From the NCBI GenBank assembly GCA_963514095.1, contig OY741280.1:11312447-11376446 (forward strand): DNA of 64,000 nucleotides, read 5' to 3'. Below the pieces are notes generated by a model that had not been told where the DNA came from, searched no databases, and worked only from the letters and a program-made list of their open reading frames with translations. This document shows, piece by piece, positions 38,301-51,300 of the stretch. The number at the start of each line of letters is the position of its first letter. Position 1 is the stretch's first letter. The DNA is from Eutrigla gurnardus (Eukaryota; Chordata; Actinopteri; Perciformes; Triglidae). A program made the translations under genes and the position numbers.

Positions 38301-41300
38301 GAGAGCACGACAACTTTTCTTTTCCAGAGCCAAAAGATTGAATGTAAAGTTAGAAACAGAACACAAGCAAAGAAAGCCACATCCCGTTCAGCCATTAGCA
38401 GTCAAGTTCAGTAAGATTTCCACATGTGTGTGGATGTGGGGCTGTAAATCAAAGAGAAACATTATCCATTCGTGTGACAGCGTGCAGTACATTATTATTT
38501 CTGCCTGGCGTGTGTAGATACAAGTATTTACTTCACTGCATGTACAGTATGTGTGTTTGATTATCCCTGATGTGTATGGGCATGAAATAATTGGGCAGTA
38601 GCTTGCGTGAAGAGGCGATGACGCAGAATGAAAGAAAAACAACAGCAGAGGTTTATTGGTTGGTGTTTATTTTCCGATCGGGTGAAACTGCCTGCATCGT
38701 TTTGTTCGAGTGAGTTTGTCCTTGTTAGACGTGAAAGAGAATTTCCCCGTTTGTGGAAGCTTTGCTGTCACTCTCATTACACACAAACCCTAAAGCATAC
38801 GGATCACTTTGTTAGAGAAAACAGGAAAAAGAATACTTCCAGGTGTCATTTTGGCCCATTACAGCACAAAGGGTCACTGTTGCAGGGAAGAACGTCATCT
38901 GAAAGAACGATGTTGAAAAAGCAGTTTTTATTTATGCAAGGAGAGACATGGCTGTCTGTTGGGACGGCAAGAGACGGAGAGGAAAAGGGATAAAAGTCAC
39001 ACTGAACATGCACTTTAATGGATGAGCAAATTCCTTCCAAATTGGCCGTGAGCAAATGGGAGTTCGATGCTGCGCTGGTCAGTAGCCAGACTGGGGAAGC
39101 AAGCGAGGAGATGAAAAGAGAGACAAGGGAGCTGGGAGGAGAGTGGAAGCAGAAAGATGGAGGGAGGTGAAGGGAGCGAGGGAATAAAGAGTAGAACGTG
39201 TCACATCTGCATCAATCTTTACCTCCACTTCCTCACTTATGTATCCAACACCATTATTTTCCCTTTCAAAATTCCTCTCTGCTCCGGCAGTATTCTGTGT
39301 GCAGTGTTAAAGTGTTGTTAAAGTCCGTCCCTAGAGCTTCTGCTATAGTGTCACACACTACAGTAGTTTATTCCCGAAAAACATCCCGGATTTCAAAGTC
39401 AAAGAGGGCGAAATACAAAAGATGAGCCAAATATGTTTGTTTTGTCCTCCTTGACTTTGAAATCTGGGAAGTGCTACTTAATAATATGCTCTTTGGACTT
39501 TGGTTTTTAAAACGTGCAAATAAAATAGACTGAATACAAGAAGTGGACGTAGTCATCGTGGCATTACCCATTGGTTTGTGGACTACACTGTTGCTGAACT
39601 TTACTGCATCTGGCTTCTGGAGCGAAGATTTGCAATTCAATGTAATGAGTTAATTTCGATATAAATTCCGCTGCACACTGAACATTTTAACTAATTGGTC
39701 CCAACCAATATGGCCACAAAAGTTGGTCATTACTGAATAAAAACATAGCAAAACATACCGGGCTAGAGGAGCATTTACACTCTTTTTGCAAGAATGAATC
39801 ATGACCTTGTCTAGTAAAAGTAAGCTGCACTCATTTAATGCTCTTTCAGCCGTCTGCGAACACAATGGGAAGAGTTACAGAGTCAGCTAATGGGAGCAGA
39901 AGGCACGTTTTCTGGTGTGCCTTGTTAAATAAGAACCACAAGGTAGCAGTTCAATTTAGCATAGAAGCTGAGCTGAACCACATCCATATGTACTCATGCA
40001 GGGTCATGCATTCTTTAGCAGTTGGATTGGAGGTGCTTGCAACAATCGAACCTGAGACATCCCCAAAGACAATTTCCCCGTTGGTTAATATGTGGTTATT
40101 GAAGAAGAATATAGACACGTACGCAATAATTGAAGACATCTGAAATGCACACTAATAAACAACACATAGATCTATCTAATTAAATAGTGAGCGCTGGGGG
40201 AGAGAAGTTTGGGAGACCGAAGGAATCGAACAAACTTACCTCAAATCAGTCTGACTCTCCTACACTAGTGATAGCAGCCTGACATAAGGCTGCATCCAAC
40301 TTGTGAATCCCACTTTCCCTCCCTCCCTTCCTCACACACGTACACAAACACACCTATCGGGCTGAAGAACCTTCCCAGAGATAAAGATGGAGAGGGGCGG
40401 TGATTTGGCAGCAGTAGCTGTAGGATGACTGAACACAGATGGTTTTATCCGGCACAGCAGGACAGACAATTCCAGGGAAGATAGTCAAAACGCTGCGTGT
40501 CTATACAACCACAAGATGACGAGGATAATACCAGCTGATTGCTGAAGAGAGAGAGGAGGAAGGGGGGGGGGGGGACAGCACGGCGGGAGGTGATGGATGT
40601 GGGAAGACTACAGAGGCCAACGGAGGGGCGAGCCGACAGCCGTGTAGAATGGACAAACATTAGCATTCCTGTGTATTCATGCCCAACGAGGAAGCATCTT
40701 TATGAGCTTATGTCTCTTTGAGATTTTTAATTAGGTTATTATTGAGCAAGAACACTGCTTTTCTAGTTCAGAATTCCTCTTCTTCTTCATCGTAATCATC
40801 ACAGCGTTAGTTTGATAATGATGTTGTTAATATTGGACTTCCATTCCCCAGGTGGCGGCGCATGATTAATGAATGCTAATGTTGCACTGTGTGAATAGGC
40901 AAACGCTTGCTAACGAGTTGAGATACATGAATTTATAAAGAGATAATAAGATAAAAGCTCAGTTCACTACAATTATGTGGACTTGTGGTCCATCGCATTA
41001 AATAATTTACATTTCCAACTGCTAGTTGAGGAATTCTGCTACAGTGTGGGTTTGTTTCCTGATGCCTCGTTTTAAATCTCACCCTGTCTTAGGAACTGCT
41101 CCTCAGTGTGTGTTAGCAGTAACAGTTGCTAAGTGGAATTACCGAGTGATTATTCCTCAAGTGAGCTATATTGTTTTTTTTTTTCCTTTTGTTATGTTTT
41201 CACACTCCAACTTGCTCACAGCTGGCAATCATATAATGCACTGAGCCAGTTTTCACTTTGTTTGGCTGAAAGTCTGGGCGGGGGAGAGACTCGGTAAACA

Positions 41301-44300
41301 TGGTGGGCGAGCAGGCGGGTGACATGTGACAAAAAGGTCACAGATCACAAGACGAGCACATGACACGAACCTTAGCCCACTCGCTCCCGTAAGTCAGCAG
41401 ACATGCAGCCAATGAGACGGACAGGCAGACGGACACTGATGGAGGGAGACACAGGAGTGTGTGTGTGGGGGGGGCTGAGAGATTCATAGGCTGTTGAATG
41501 AGTTTTTATCAGTTTTTTAGCCCATTGGAGTTGCATGAGAGAAGGGCACCGTTTGGCTCGGCAATCAGCCCTGACATTTGAATACGTGGACGGGCAGATT
41601 GACTCCACGGCAAACATCAGTGAGAAAGGTCGTCACTGACGAATGATAACAAGCTGCGACCGGGCGTGTAACCACCTACTCAAAGAGGACAATGAACAAC
41701 ATCAAGTATCATGTCTCTTTAGTGAGTCTGAATGACACATAGTAGGTTTTTTTGTGGAGGCAGTTAGGAGGGCTTTTATTCACCATTTTTTAAATAAAAA
41801 CAAAAGATGCCAAACTTCTAAATGATTGATTCTCTTTGGTTGTTTTTTCTTTTTAGCAGCTGCACCTAAATTAAATAGTTTAAAACTGAAAACTGAACTA
41901 AAACTCTCGAGGCACTGCTTGTCTATTTAGAACAGGTATGTCTGCATTATAGTCCTGGGCTCTGTTCCAAAACATCATGCCAAGTCAGGACTGTATTATA
42001 TACAGTGCAATGTTACTAGGCTACGTTCCATTACCTACATCATTATAGTATCGTAACAACGTTGTAATGGGATATCTGTCTCGTGAAAAACAACTTTTTA
42101 GCAGCAAATTTGCCTGTAGAGGCATGTTCTGTCTGCGTAGCATGTGAGATGACATTATGGAAATTATGGTACATATGTCGCTGGTTAAAACATGTTCCTT
42201 GCTCCTCGGACCACTGTGGTATGCCAGGGCCACGGTGTCAGAACAGTTGCATTGCATCGCACTAGAGTAGAGAAGAGACAGCCACCGAAACACACATGCA
42301 TACACACATCTTACATTCAAGAGAGCACAATACCTCTTTTCATTCCTTCTTGCTCACGTAATTCTCTGGAAAGTAAGTGGGAGGGAGGGAGAGAGAGACG
42401 GAGGCTGACAAAGAGAAAGTCAGGGGGGGGGGGGGGTCAACCAAGGAGAGGAGGGATGTGCCCTGAACACAACACGACTGCCGGGTCAAACTCCCTCCGG
42501 CTGTCTCGTCAGTTCACCGGCCTCCTCTCCGCGTACCTGGGAATACTGGGTCAGCGTCGGCTACAGAGCACCCTGAGGCGGAGGCTCACCCGGGCCTTGA
42601 GACCTACATGCACCCAGCTTTTCATACCGTGACTCCTCTGTGCCCTAACATTTACTTTACTGAAGAAACCGACAGCGTGCTGCATGTTGAATATTATTTA
42701 TTTTCTATGGCAGTCATGACTAGGCCCTGGGTATACATTCTTTTTTTATACGATACCAAAACTAGATTTTCTCAGTACCGTGGTTTGAAGGTCGCAAGCA
42801 GGTTTCCCGAATCAAATAAAATTAGCAATGCTTATCAGAAAATATCTGATTGAAGAATAAGTCGCCATTCAAGATCTTGGTGGTTTTCAATAATCAACGT
42901 TTTCAATCACTCAACACATTTCTATTCAATGCTCATAATGCATTACTGTTCTAAACCCATCTAGCAATGACACTCTTATTATTCTTAACCACTATTCTAG
43001 TACAGAACTGAGGTTTCAGCTACGTTCGCTGTACGTTTCATGGTCAAATGCACAACACGATTTGCTTACTAAAATTATATCTCTGCAGGTGACCATGACT
43101 TTCCCATTAAACCCGAGCCGACATCTAACCTCTAGTACTCCACTGAAAATGTTTTGCTCCAGGCTCCTCGCGTGACTCACAGCGCGCCGGCGTGTCAAAC
43201 ACTATACTTTTTTCTCTCTTGTTCCTGCTTTTGTCGCACCGCGGCACCGCGGCACAGCGGCAAGCGCTGCTGCAGTGCGAATCATCAGTTTTTTTTCTAT
43301 GTGTGTAAGGGATTCAAGCTTGGTCGGATTAGCTGACTCACCGAGAGTAGCCCCGTGACTATAATGACAAATGCAGATATGTTTTACTGAACGAAGCACT
43401 TCAAACAATTCAACCATATCAACCAAAATACTTAAAATAATGTTGAATGCAGTTTTTTTTTTTTTTTTTTTCCAAACAACTCCAAAAGTACATTTCTTTC
43501 TTGGAATTTGGAATTGTTCCGCTTTCAGTTGCTTCTCCTGCATCTGCTGTGGTCGTGAAGGGCAGTGGCCTCAATGGGCTCGGCCTGCCCACGCGTGTAT
43601 GCAGAGAAGCCAAAAGACAAAAACAACAGGATAGATTGTAAAGGTTGGCACACTGTGGACAAATCCAATAAACTCGGCTCGTATATTTTCACAGGGACCG
43701 CTCACTGTCAAATAAATGACAAATATAATTTCACTTATTGCCTGGTATTACAGCTTGGCATTGATTCCTTGGTGCTCTGCCATGGTTCAAGTGTTCACAG
43801 CCTCTTTGAAACCTCCTTTCAAATAGAGGGAATCTGGGCTTCCAGATTACATATGTGTGATTGTTTCACATGAAGAGAAGTATTCATCTCCAGGGCGGCA
43901 CGCTGGCTTACCACTCATGTGCCATAGCGGGAGCAGTGTTTCCACTCAGGAAGTAGGGATCTAAAAGGAAAAGCAGAACAGGCTGCACGCTACCTGGTGC
44001 TCCATCATGGCTGTCTAAAAATAATGGGAAATCTATCAAGTCTTAAGTGGGCCCACTGAGGTTGCTGAGCGAACAGCTCTCTGGAGTCACTGTGACCTGA
44101 GCTAGTTGTAGTTTACCATATGACAAACGACAAGCTAAATTAAAACCCTTTATCAAAACACCCATCTTTTATCAGTAATTCCCATAATATACACGAGTTC
44201 AAATGCTTGGTTCCCGCGTGGAGGAAAGCCATGCTTGATATTTACTCATTAACACGTGCGCTGACCTGGTTTGTTCGTACACTGACAAGAGACACATAAT

Positions 44301-47300
44301 CTCCGGTGAAAGCGGAGCGTTGCTACAGTGTAATGAGTCGGGGCTGATATGAGGTGCAGGAAGCCTAGAGGAACCAGCAGCAGCTGATAAGAGAGAAGGA
44401 TAAACCTGGGAGAACAGCAGACGCACAGCTGTGATGAGAGAGATAGACGGGAGAACGTCAGAGGTCGTACAGTAAATAAGGGAAGAGGGTGGACAGCTAC
44501 AGAAAAACAGAAGGCATGGTCGAGATGAGCTACGGAGAACTTTTTAAGATACTGCCTTCTTTCAGTCAAAAGTGACACTTGGATAAAACAGTGTGAACTC
44601 TGATCCAACGGTCCTTGCTGGGGGGTTAGACAAACACAACATGGCTCTGTTAACCACGGTCCAAGGTTAACTAAGGGACGGGAGCAGAGAGCATCGATCT
44701 CTGTTTGTAGAGCACCAGACCATGACTCACCGACCTCGTTTCTAAAAGAAAAACACCTTTTACAGTGGTTTACAGTTGAAACTTATCATAAGACCCCTAA
44801 TATTACTTGCTGTTCCTACAGCTGAATTCCCTGTCAAACATGGCATCAACTACCATTAATTAGCTAATCAAACGTGACATTTTTGGGTAATTCACTACAT
44901 GCGCAGGGGTTATATCTGACTATTTTTTGGAAAGATACAGCGTCTTCAAGGATTTCTACAGATTAAAACGGCCTCATTGTGAGTCTTGGTCTAAACATCA
45001 ATACGTGACGTTATCTAGTTACAGATCCACAGGGAAATCTTCCTTTCTTACATGACACAGCCGTTTTTGCCACTAACCTTAATTGTTTTAGCTCTCTAGA
45101 AAAGGCTTTTAGTGAGTTGAAACGTGATACCGGATTGTTATTTAGTTCATGTGTAACGCTCAAAAGCTCTCGTTCTACTCAGATTCTGCCGCTGAAGAGG
45201 GAGGTTTGCACTTGTTTTGAGTACAGGGGAGGTTCTTCTGTCAAAACCACAACAAGACAATAGATTGGAACCGTTTCTCCAGGCGTTTCGTTAGTGCAGC
45301 CTATATGTCTGTCCAGTCTATATGCTTGAGATGGGCTCTAATTTTTCCTGCCAGTTTGTGGGTGTTGATAAAAGTGTGCATCACTCTGGGCTGGGCACTG
45401 GGCCTCTGAATACTGCTACAACATCTGACTTTAAAGGTGTCGCAAATATGGCTGTGAATATCAAACAATGCATCTTCTTGGATATCTCCAAAAGACGTAA
45501 TTGTATAATGCCTTAAAAAAAAACAACTGTCGAAAACAATAGCAAGCAAATTATAGTCAAAATGCGATTATAAGGTTCCCAGAGTGTGAAATACGTCATG
45601 ACAGCTTGAAACAAACCTAAACTGTTGAAATCAGGACAGCCAGGCTGACATCACAGGCATCTTTGATCCAAGCAAGTTTTCACTAAACATCCAAGACATA
45701 ATATCAAAGACATCCCCGGCCCAGACAGCGGGGTAACTCGGATGAAGTCCCACCCATTTGGAAATGAACACCGTTTGCAGTTTCAATGTTCTCCAGGCTA
45801 AACTGGGCTCTTTGTTCCAAAGAAGGCCGGGTTGTCATTCATACATTTGCCTGGGTTGAATCTTTTACAAAGATATGGCTGTTGTTAAATTTGGCAAATG
45901 TGAAGGGAGAAAAACATAGCAGAAAAATCACTGAGACATCACATTTTACATCCATATGTGAGGTCTCCATTTGCTCCATCAGATTCAGCTGCAGGCAACA
46001 TTTTGGAGAAAGTTTCATAACTTTCAAACAAGCCTTTGCTCCGATTCTGAAGTCAAAATTGGTTTAATTATTGAATGGGACTTACAGCACTTTGATAGAA
46101 TATTCATATCATTTATCAGGCAAGGAGTTACATTCCTGGAAGAAAAGAGGCCAAGAAAACAAACATCTCAGTAGGTTTCATTTCGATATGGCCTGTTGTC
46201 GGTGGGCATAAACAGATCAAAATGTGCAAATAACAAACAACTAAAGCCTCCAATCCAAGTGGCATTGTAATTTTTATTATGTCCAAAAACAGATGAGATC
46301 CACAAAAGCAACTATGTACATTTTCTCCTATGAGTTGAATAAAATTAAATCTAGTCTCACCTTTTGATATGACGCACCTTCAAACCAAACAAGGAGAAGA
46401 ATTTACATAAGCTGTAACAAATCTCTCTGAAACCTCTGGACCCTGACAAAATAAAAACAACGTGGCCCACAGCACTATTCCTTCTTTGTTCTTGACATCT
46501 GACGGCAAACTTTGAATATCCCCCTCGGTGATTTGTTGTTGTTGAAACCTGATATGAAAGCAGTCGAAAAGGTCAAACTCCAGTTCCTGATGAGGCTCTA
46601 TTGTATTCATCGCTCTGCTCCTTAATTATCTCAGTAAGGATCTCAGTAAGAATGTAACCTGACAGAGACCTACCTCCGGATTCATCATCACCCAACATGC
46701 TTGAGATGAAACCCAATCAAGACCAGCGCCTGCCTCCTCAGCATCATCAGGGGCTCGGTTTGTTTTACAGGACCTCAGAGAGTGAACTCCAAAGAAAAGC
46801 GATTCAGCTCGAACGACGTTTGCCCCCGGAGTCACTTTATTGGATGCAACATGGCATGAAGACAACAGACAACCAAGCCATTGGCAAGTCGTCGCCCCCC
46901 CCCCCCCCTCTGGTCGTCTTCACACTGAGTTGTGTTTAATGACTGGGTAATTACATAAAGTCCTCAACAGGATAATCCTAACTGCTTGCCAACTCAGCCT
47001 CGAAAAACATTCCATCAGTCATCGTGATGGGTAATTACAAGTAATGGACAAATAATGGTGTGCGGTGAACAGTGTGTGAAAGTAGCTTAACCAGGCTCTG
47101 TGACGGCCTCCCAACAGTGACGCGTGTTCTGTAAAGGAGGAAAAAATAAAGAGGATGACATGCAGTGGTTGCTTGGAGGATGCTGATCTGACACATCTGA
47201 CACCAAAGCACTGGCTTGATTCTAATATAATGAGGTTTGTGTTTCTTGAGTGGGAAAAGTAAAGAGACAAAGAAAAAGGGGCTTTGTTCCTTGTTCCCCC

Positions 47301-48302
47301 TTTTGGGGCACAAATCAAATGGAAAAAAACCAAAGCGCCTGATGAAAACGCTGCAATGATTCTCACAAGATTCCTCCAGAATCTTTTTGCCCTTCCAGGT
47401 TTGGAGCCTCTGAAATGTTCTTCCCAGAAGCAAGGAGGAGATGGGGGTGGTAGGATGTCAGGTGTGGAAGTTAACTCGACTGAAAACTATTGCCAGAGCG
47501 AATCCTCAACCAGAAGGGGAAAAATAAAAAAAGACGTTTCTAATAATGCGGTCTTGGAGGTGAGAAGAGATGGACTTTATAAATCAATGAAGTGTGTCCA
47601 ACCAAACATCAAACCCCTTAACGCAGAAGGGTAGTAGCTGAGCGGGATGATTCATTGATGAAAGTGGCTGAGGCCAAGTTCAAGCCCTTGGAGGGGGGGG
47701 GGGGATAAAGGCACTAACTCATGCATACCAGCCAGTATAGAACGTGTAAAGGTCTCACCCTTTGAGACTTTGACTTTTGAGGCTAGGTGTGATTCCCCTA
47801 TAAACAATACATGGACACAATTTCAGACAGCACTCTATTACTCATTGTAGGAGCTTGAAATATGAGCCCAGTAAAGGAATGCAGCCCCCTGACTTCAGAC
47901 TACATAATGGCCTGTGTTGTGACACACCAACTCTTTCACACATACTTACAGGGGGGCTGAGGGAACGTGCTTTCACTACAGGTCACAAATCCATTCTCTT
48001 CAAGTATTTTCTGGTCAGGCTCTATTTACTCTCAGAAAAAAACATTGATTTGAACCAGTAGGAGCCTCCACACACAATCCATGTTAAAACCTTGAAAATA
48101 AAGTATAACCCCCTAATAAATATTCATATAATTATATACAATATTATAATCGCAAACCCTCACATTCAAACCCAAGCAAAGTTTTTATATTATCTGCAAC
48201 TCAAAAAGCTCCTTTTAGCCCTTCAGATAACAGATACGCATGAACATCCAGGACAACCGGAACATTATTTATAGAAGGTGAGTGACATTAACTTATTTAT
48301 AG

Positions 48303-48365
<63 letters not shown>

Positions 48366-51300
48366 TGTGTGTGTGGTACACCCATGCTGGGCTGTTTCCC
48401 GACTGGCTGCCACCCACCAGCTCCAGTCACCCAGAAACAGTGACAAGATGAGAGCACCCTCCCCATACTGATAGGACTAGGAATCGCGTGCTTTCGGGTG
48501 ATTGATCAGGGACTAGCTGGGGTTGGACGACAAGACAATCGGCAATAGGCTGAATCTGTGATCCCTGAAAATTTGGGGTGGCGATTCAAATGTCCTGTAA
48601 ACTTTACATCATGGAATTTCTACTACTATTTTCTACTATTTTCTTCCCCGACTGAAGGTGCCATCTGAAAACGCAATTTTACTTTAAATATAGCTCAGCA
48701 ACAGCGTTTGAGAACAAAACCGGTTCGTTCAGAGAGCCTTCCACCACTGTGTAATCTTATCGGTCTCGAGTTAAAATTATATTGTGCTATTCTATGGTCT
48801 TCTCACAATGTCTCAGATCATATCTGCTTACAATTGTGCTTGCAACACTGCAACGGCTTGTAAAAAAAAACATTTCCCCCGAAGATACGTGTCGGTCAGA
48901 CAAAAGAGTGGTAGGAAATACCATCGTCTTGAGTGAATTCTGTGTCAAAGAAAGGGACAGCCGAAGCTGGCTGAGCTGGTTACATGCTGTTCCCCGTTCC
49001 TTAGAATAGGTGCAGGGCTGAGGATTATGTCTCAGTTTACAATCCCCCCCAAAAAAAGTATGGTGAAAGATCCAGAAACAGTGAGGCTGAACTTCTTCAG
49101 CTCTGTGCACGACTTGTAGCCTCCGGCTAGGTTTTCTGTACGGTTGCATAACTAAAGAGGTGATGCAGGGACACTGGGCTCTCTGGAGAGATTGAGATTA
49201 AAAGAGGGGGTTAGTGTGGAGAGATGGGGAGAAATTAAGTACAAGGCTGAAGACGGAGAATTAAATTAAGCAAGAGAGAGTAAGGGGTGTGACAGGAAAA
49301 CACAATCAGGAAACTGGGCAGGGCCACAGAGGAAGGGCGGAAGGAATACAAACAAGGTGCTGTATTGCATCTTACATACTGATTTCCTCAAACCAACACC
49401 CTGAAGTCACATCATGAAGTGAAGGAAATCCAGTGTGTCTTCATAGACTACTTACAGTTTTACTCTGCTGGGTTTTATAGCCGCTCAAAAGGTCAAATGG
49501 TGCCACTTATTAATTTTTATTAGATTATTAGATTATATTAATTTATTAGATGACTGCTAATCAAACAACATAGGTTAACGTGCTCAATACAAATGCAATA
49601 TTACAAACAAACGTATGTATGTATATGGAGGAGGCATGGGAAGAAGCTTGGAGGGGCACAGCAGACTTTAAATAATTAAAATGTCTGACTTCCGAATTCA
49701 AAAGGATAAGAAAAATGTTTGGTATTCTGTGTTCTCCTTGTCCTTCACACTCTTTGTTCTGTCGATGTCAAACCTCATCTCTTTAAAAGAACTCATTATC
49801 CAGAAGGGAGAAGTTCAAAGATGCTCAAAGAAAGCAATTAACACACGCGAGCCAGACTGAAGGATCCCTCTGTGGTACAGTCAGCAATGTTGCTGCTTGA
49901 GAGGGAGCGAAGAACAAACATGATGTGTCGGAGACGCTTTCAGGATCTACGTCAGATACTTCTGTTTTGTATGACTTTAAAAGACAGCGTTCATTCGACA
50001 TCTGTACTTGCAAGAATTTATATGATATTCATATCCAAAGAAAAACACAGCATTTTTTTTCCCCCAGTGGTTCCCAAACTTTCCCCCCTCAATATATCTT
50101 ATCGTATCTTGTGAGATAGCGTTGCTATGACAGCAGGTGGTATAGGATCATGATGTATTGGTCTGGGCTACCATACAGAGCTGAGGTTTTCTGTGTTGGC
50201 TCCTCCCCAGGGGGGTGTGGACCGAGAGACGTGAGGTAAAATTAAAGTAAAGTTACTGTGTGAGGTGAAAGGCAAGTACGGTACTTCAAGATAGTGAAAC
50301 CTGGCATCCAAATATGAACTCTTTCTCACAGACGAAACTCATGATACACATGTTTTAGATTATCATTATCTCCGATATCTATTGTGACTCATTATACCAC
50401 TTAGAAATAATAGGAAAAAACACTACTGTTCTTCAGTATGCAATTCAGTGACAGCTGTCTGTTGAGCTGCAACAATTTATCGATTCGTTGTCAACGTTTT
50501 TTTTAGCTCATTTGAGCCCTTTTTTAAGAAAAATGTCTTTAATGTGAACATTTTCTTGTTCATTTACCGTTCCATGATCGTTAACTGAATATCTTTTGAG
50601 TTGTGAAGAAAAAAACATTTGAAGATGTTATCTTGGGCTCTGGGAAACACATTTTGACCATTTTCTTACATTTTATCGACTCAACCACTAATCGAGTCAT
50701 CGTGAAAACAGCAGACAATAATCATCAGTGAAAATAACCCTCAGAAAATAACCCTCAGCAGACAACTGGGGCTGCACCCCAGTTGTCTGTACAATCATGG
50801 ACACATTGCAAACAGGAACTGCTAACAGCTAATTTGTCATACTTTAATTCATGACCAATATGCCAAAATGTAAACAAATACAGGCTAAAAATAAGGCTCC
50901 AGTTGGGGCCCAGAGCTAACCAACAATATGCTTCCTGCTTACATCTCCTAAAGCATTATGGGATCTGTAGTTACGAAACAAAGGAAAGCAAGAAAAAGTA
51001 CGATGTATGATTTTTTTTATAGTTATATATTTTATATAGTAGAGTGTAAACACTATGACACATTACTCCCTTTTGTGCAGTTTTATCAACCTTTTTTAGA
51101 CAACCTCACAGCTGGAAAGTCTTCCTGCCTTCTCCAGGACTTGCAGAGCTTCCCCTCGCAGCGCCCGGACCCCATATCGTGCACCGAGTGTCCTAGTCAA
51201 TGTTTTGTGCTCAAGACTGGAATTATCACTCCACTGAGCCAAGAAAGCGCCAACTGAAAAGCAATGGGAGACAAACAGCTGTCTGCCAAATACTGATCTG

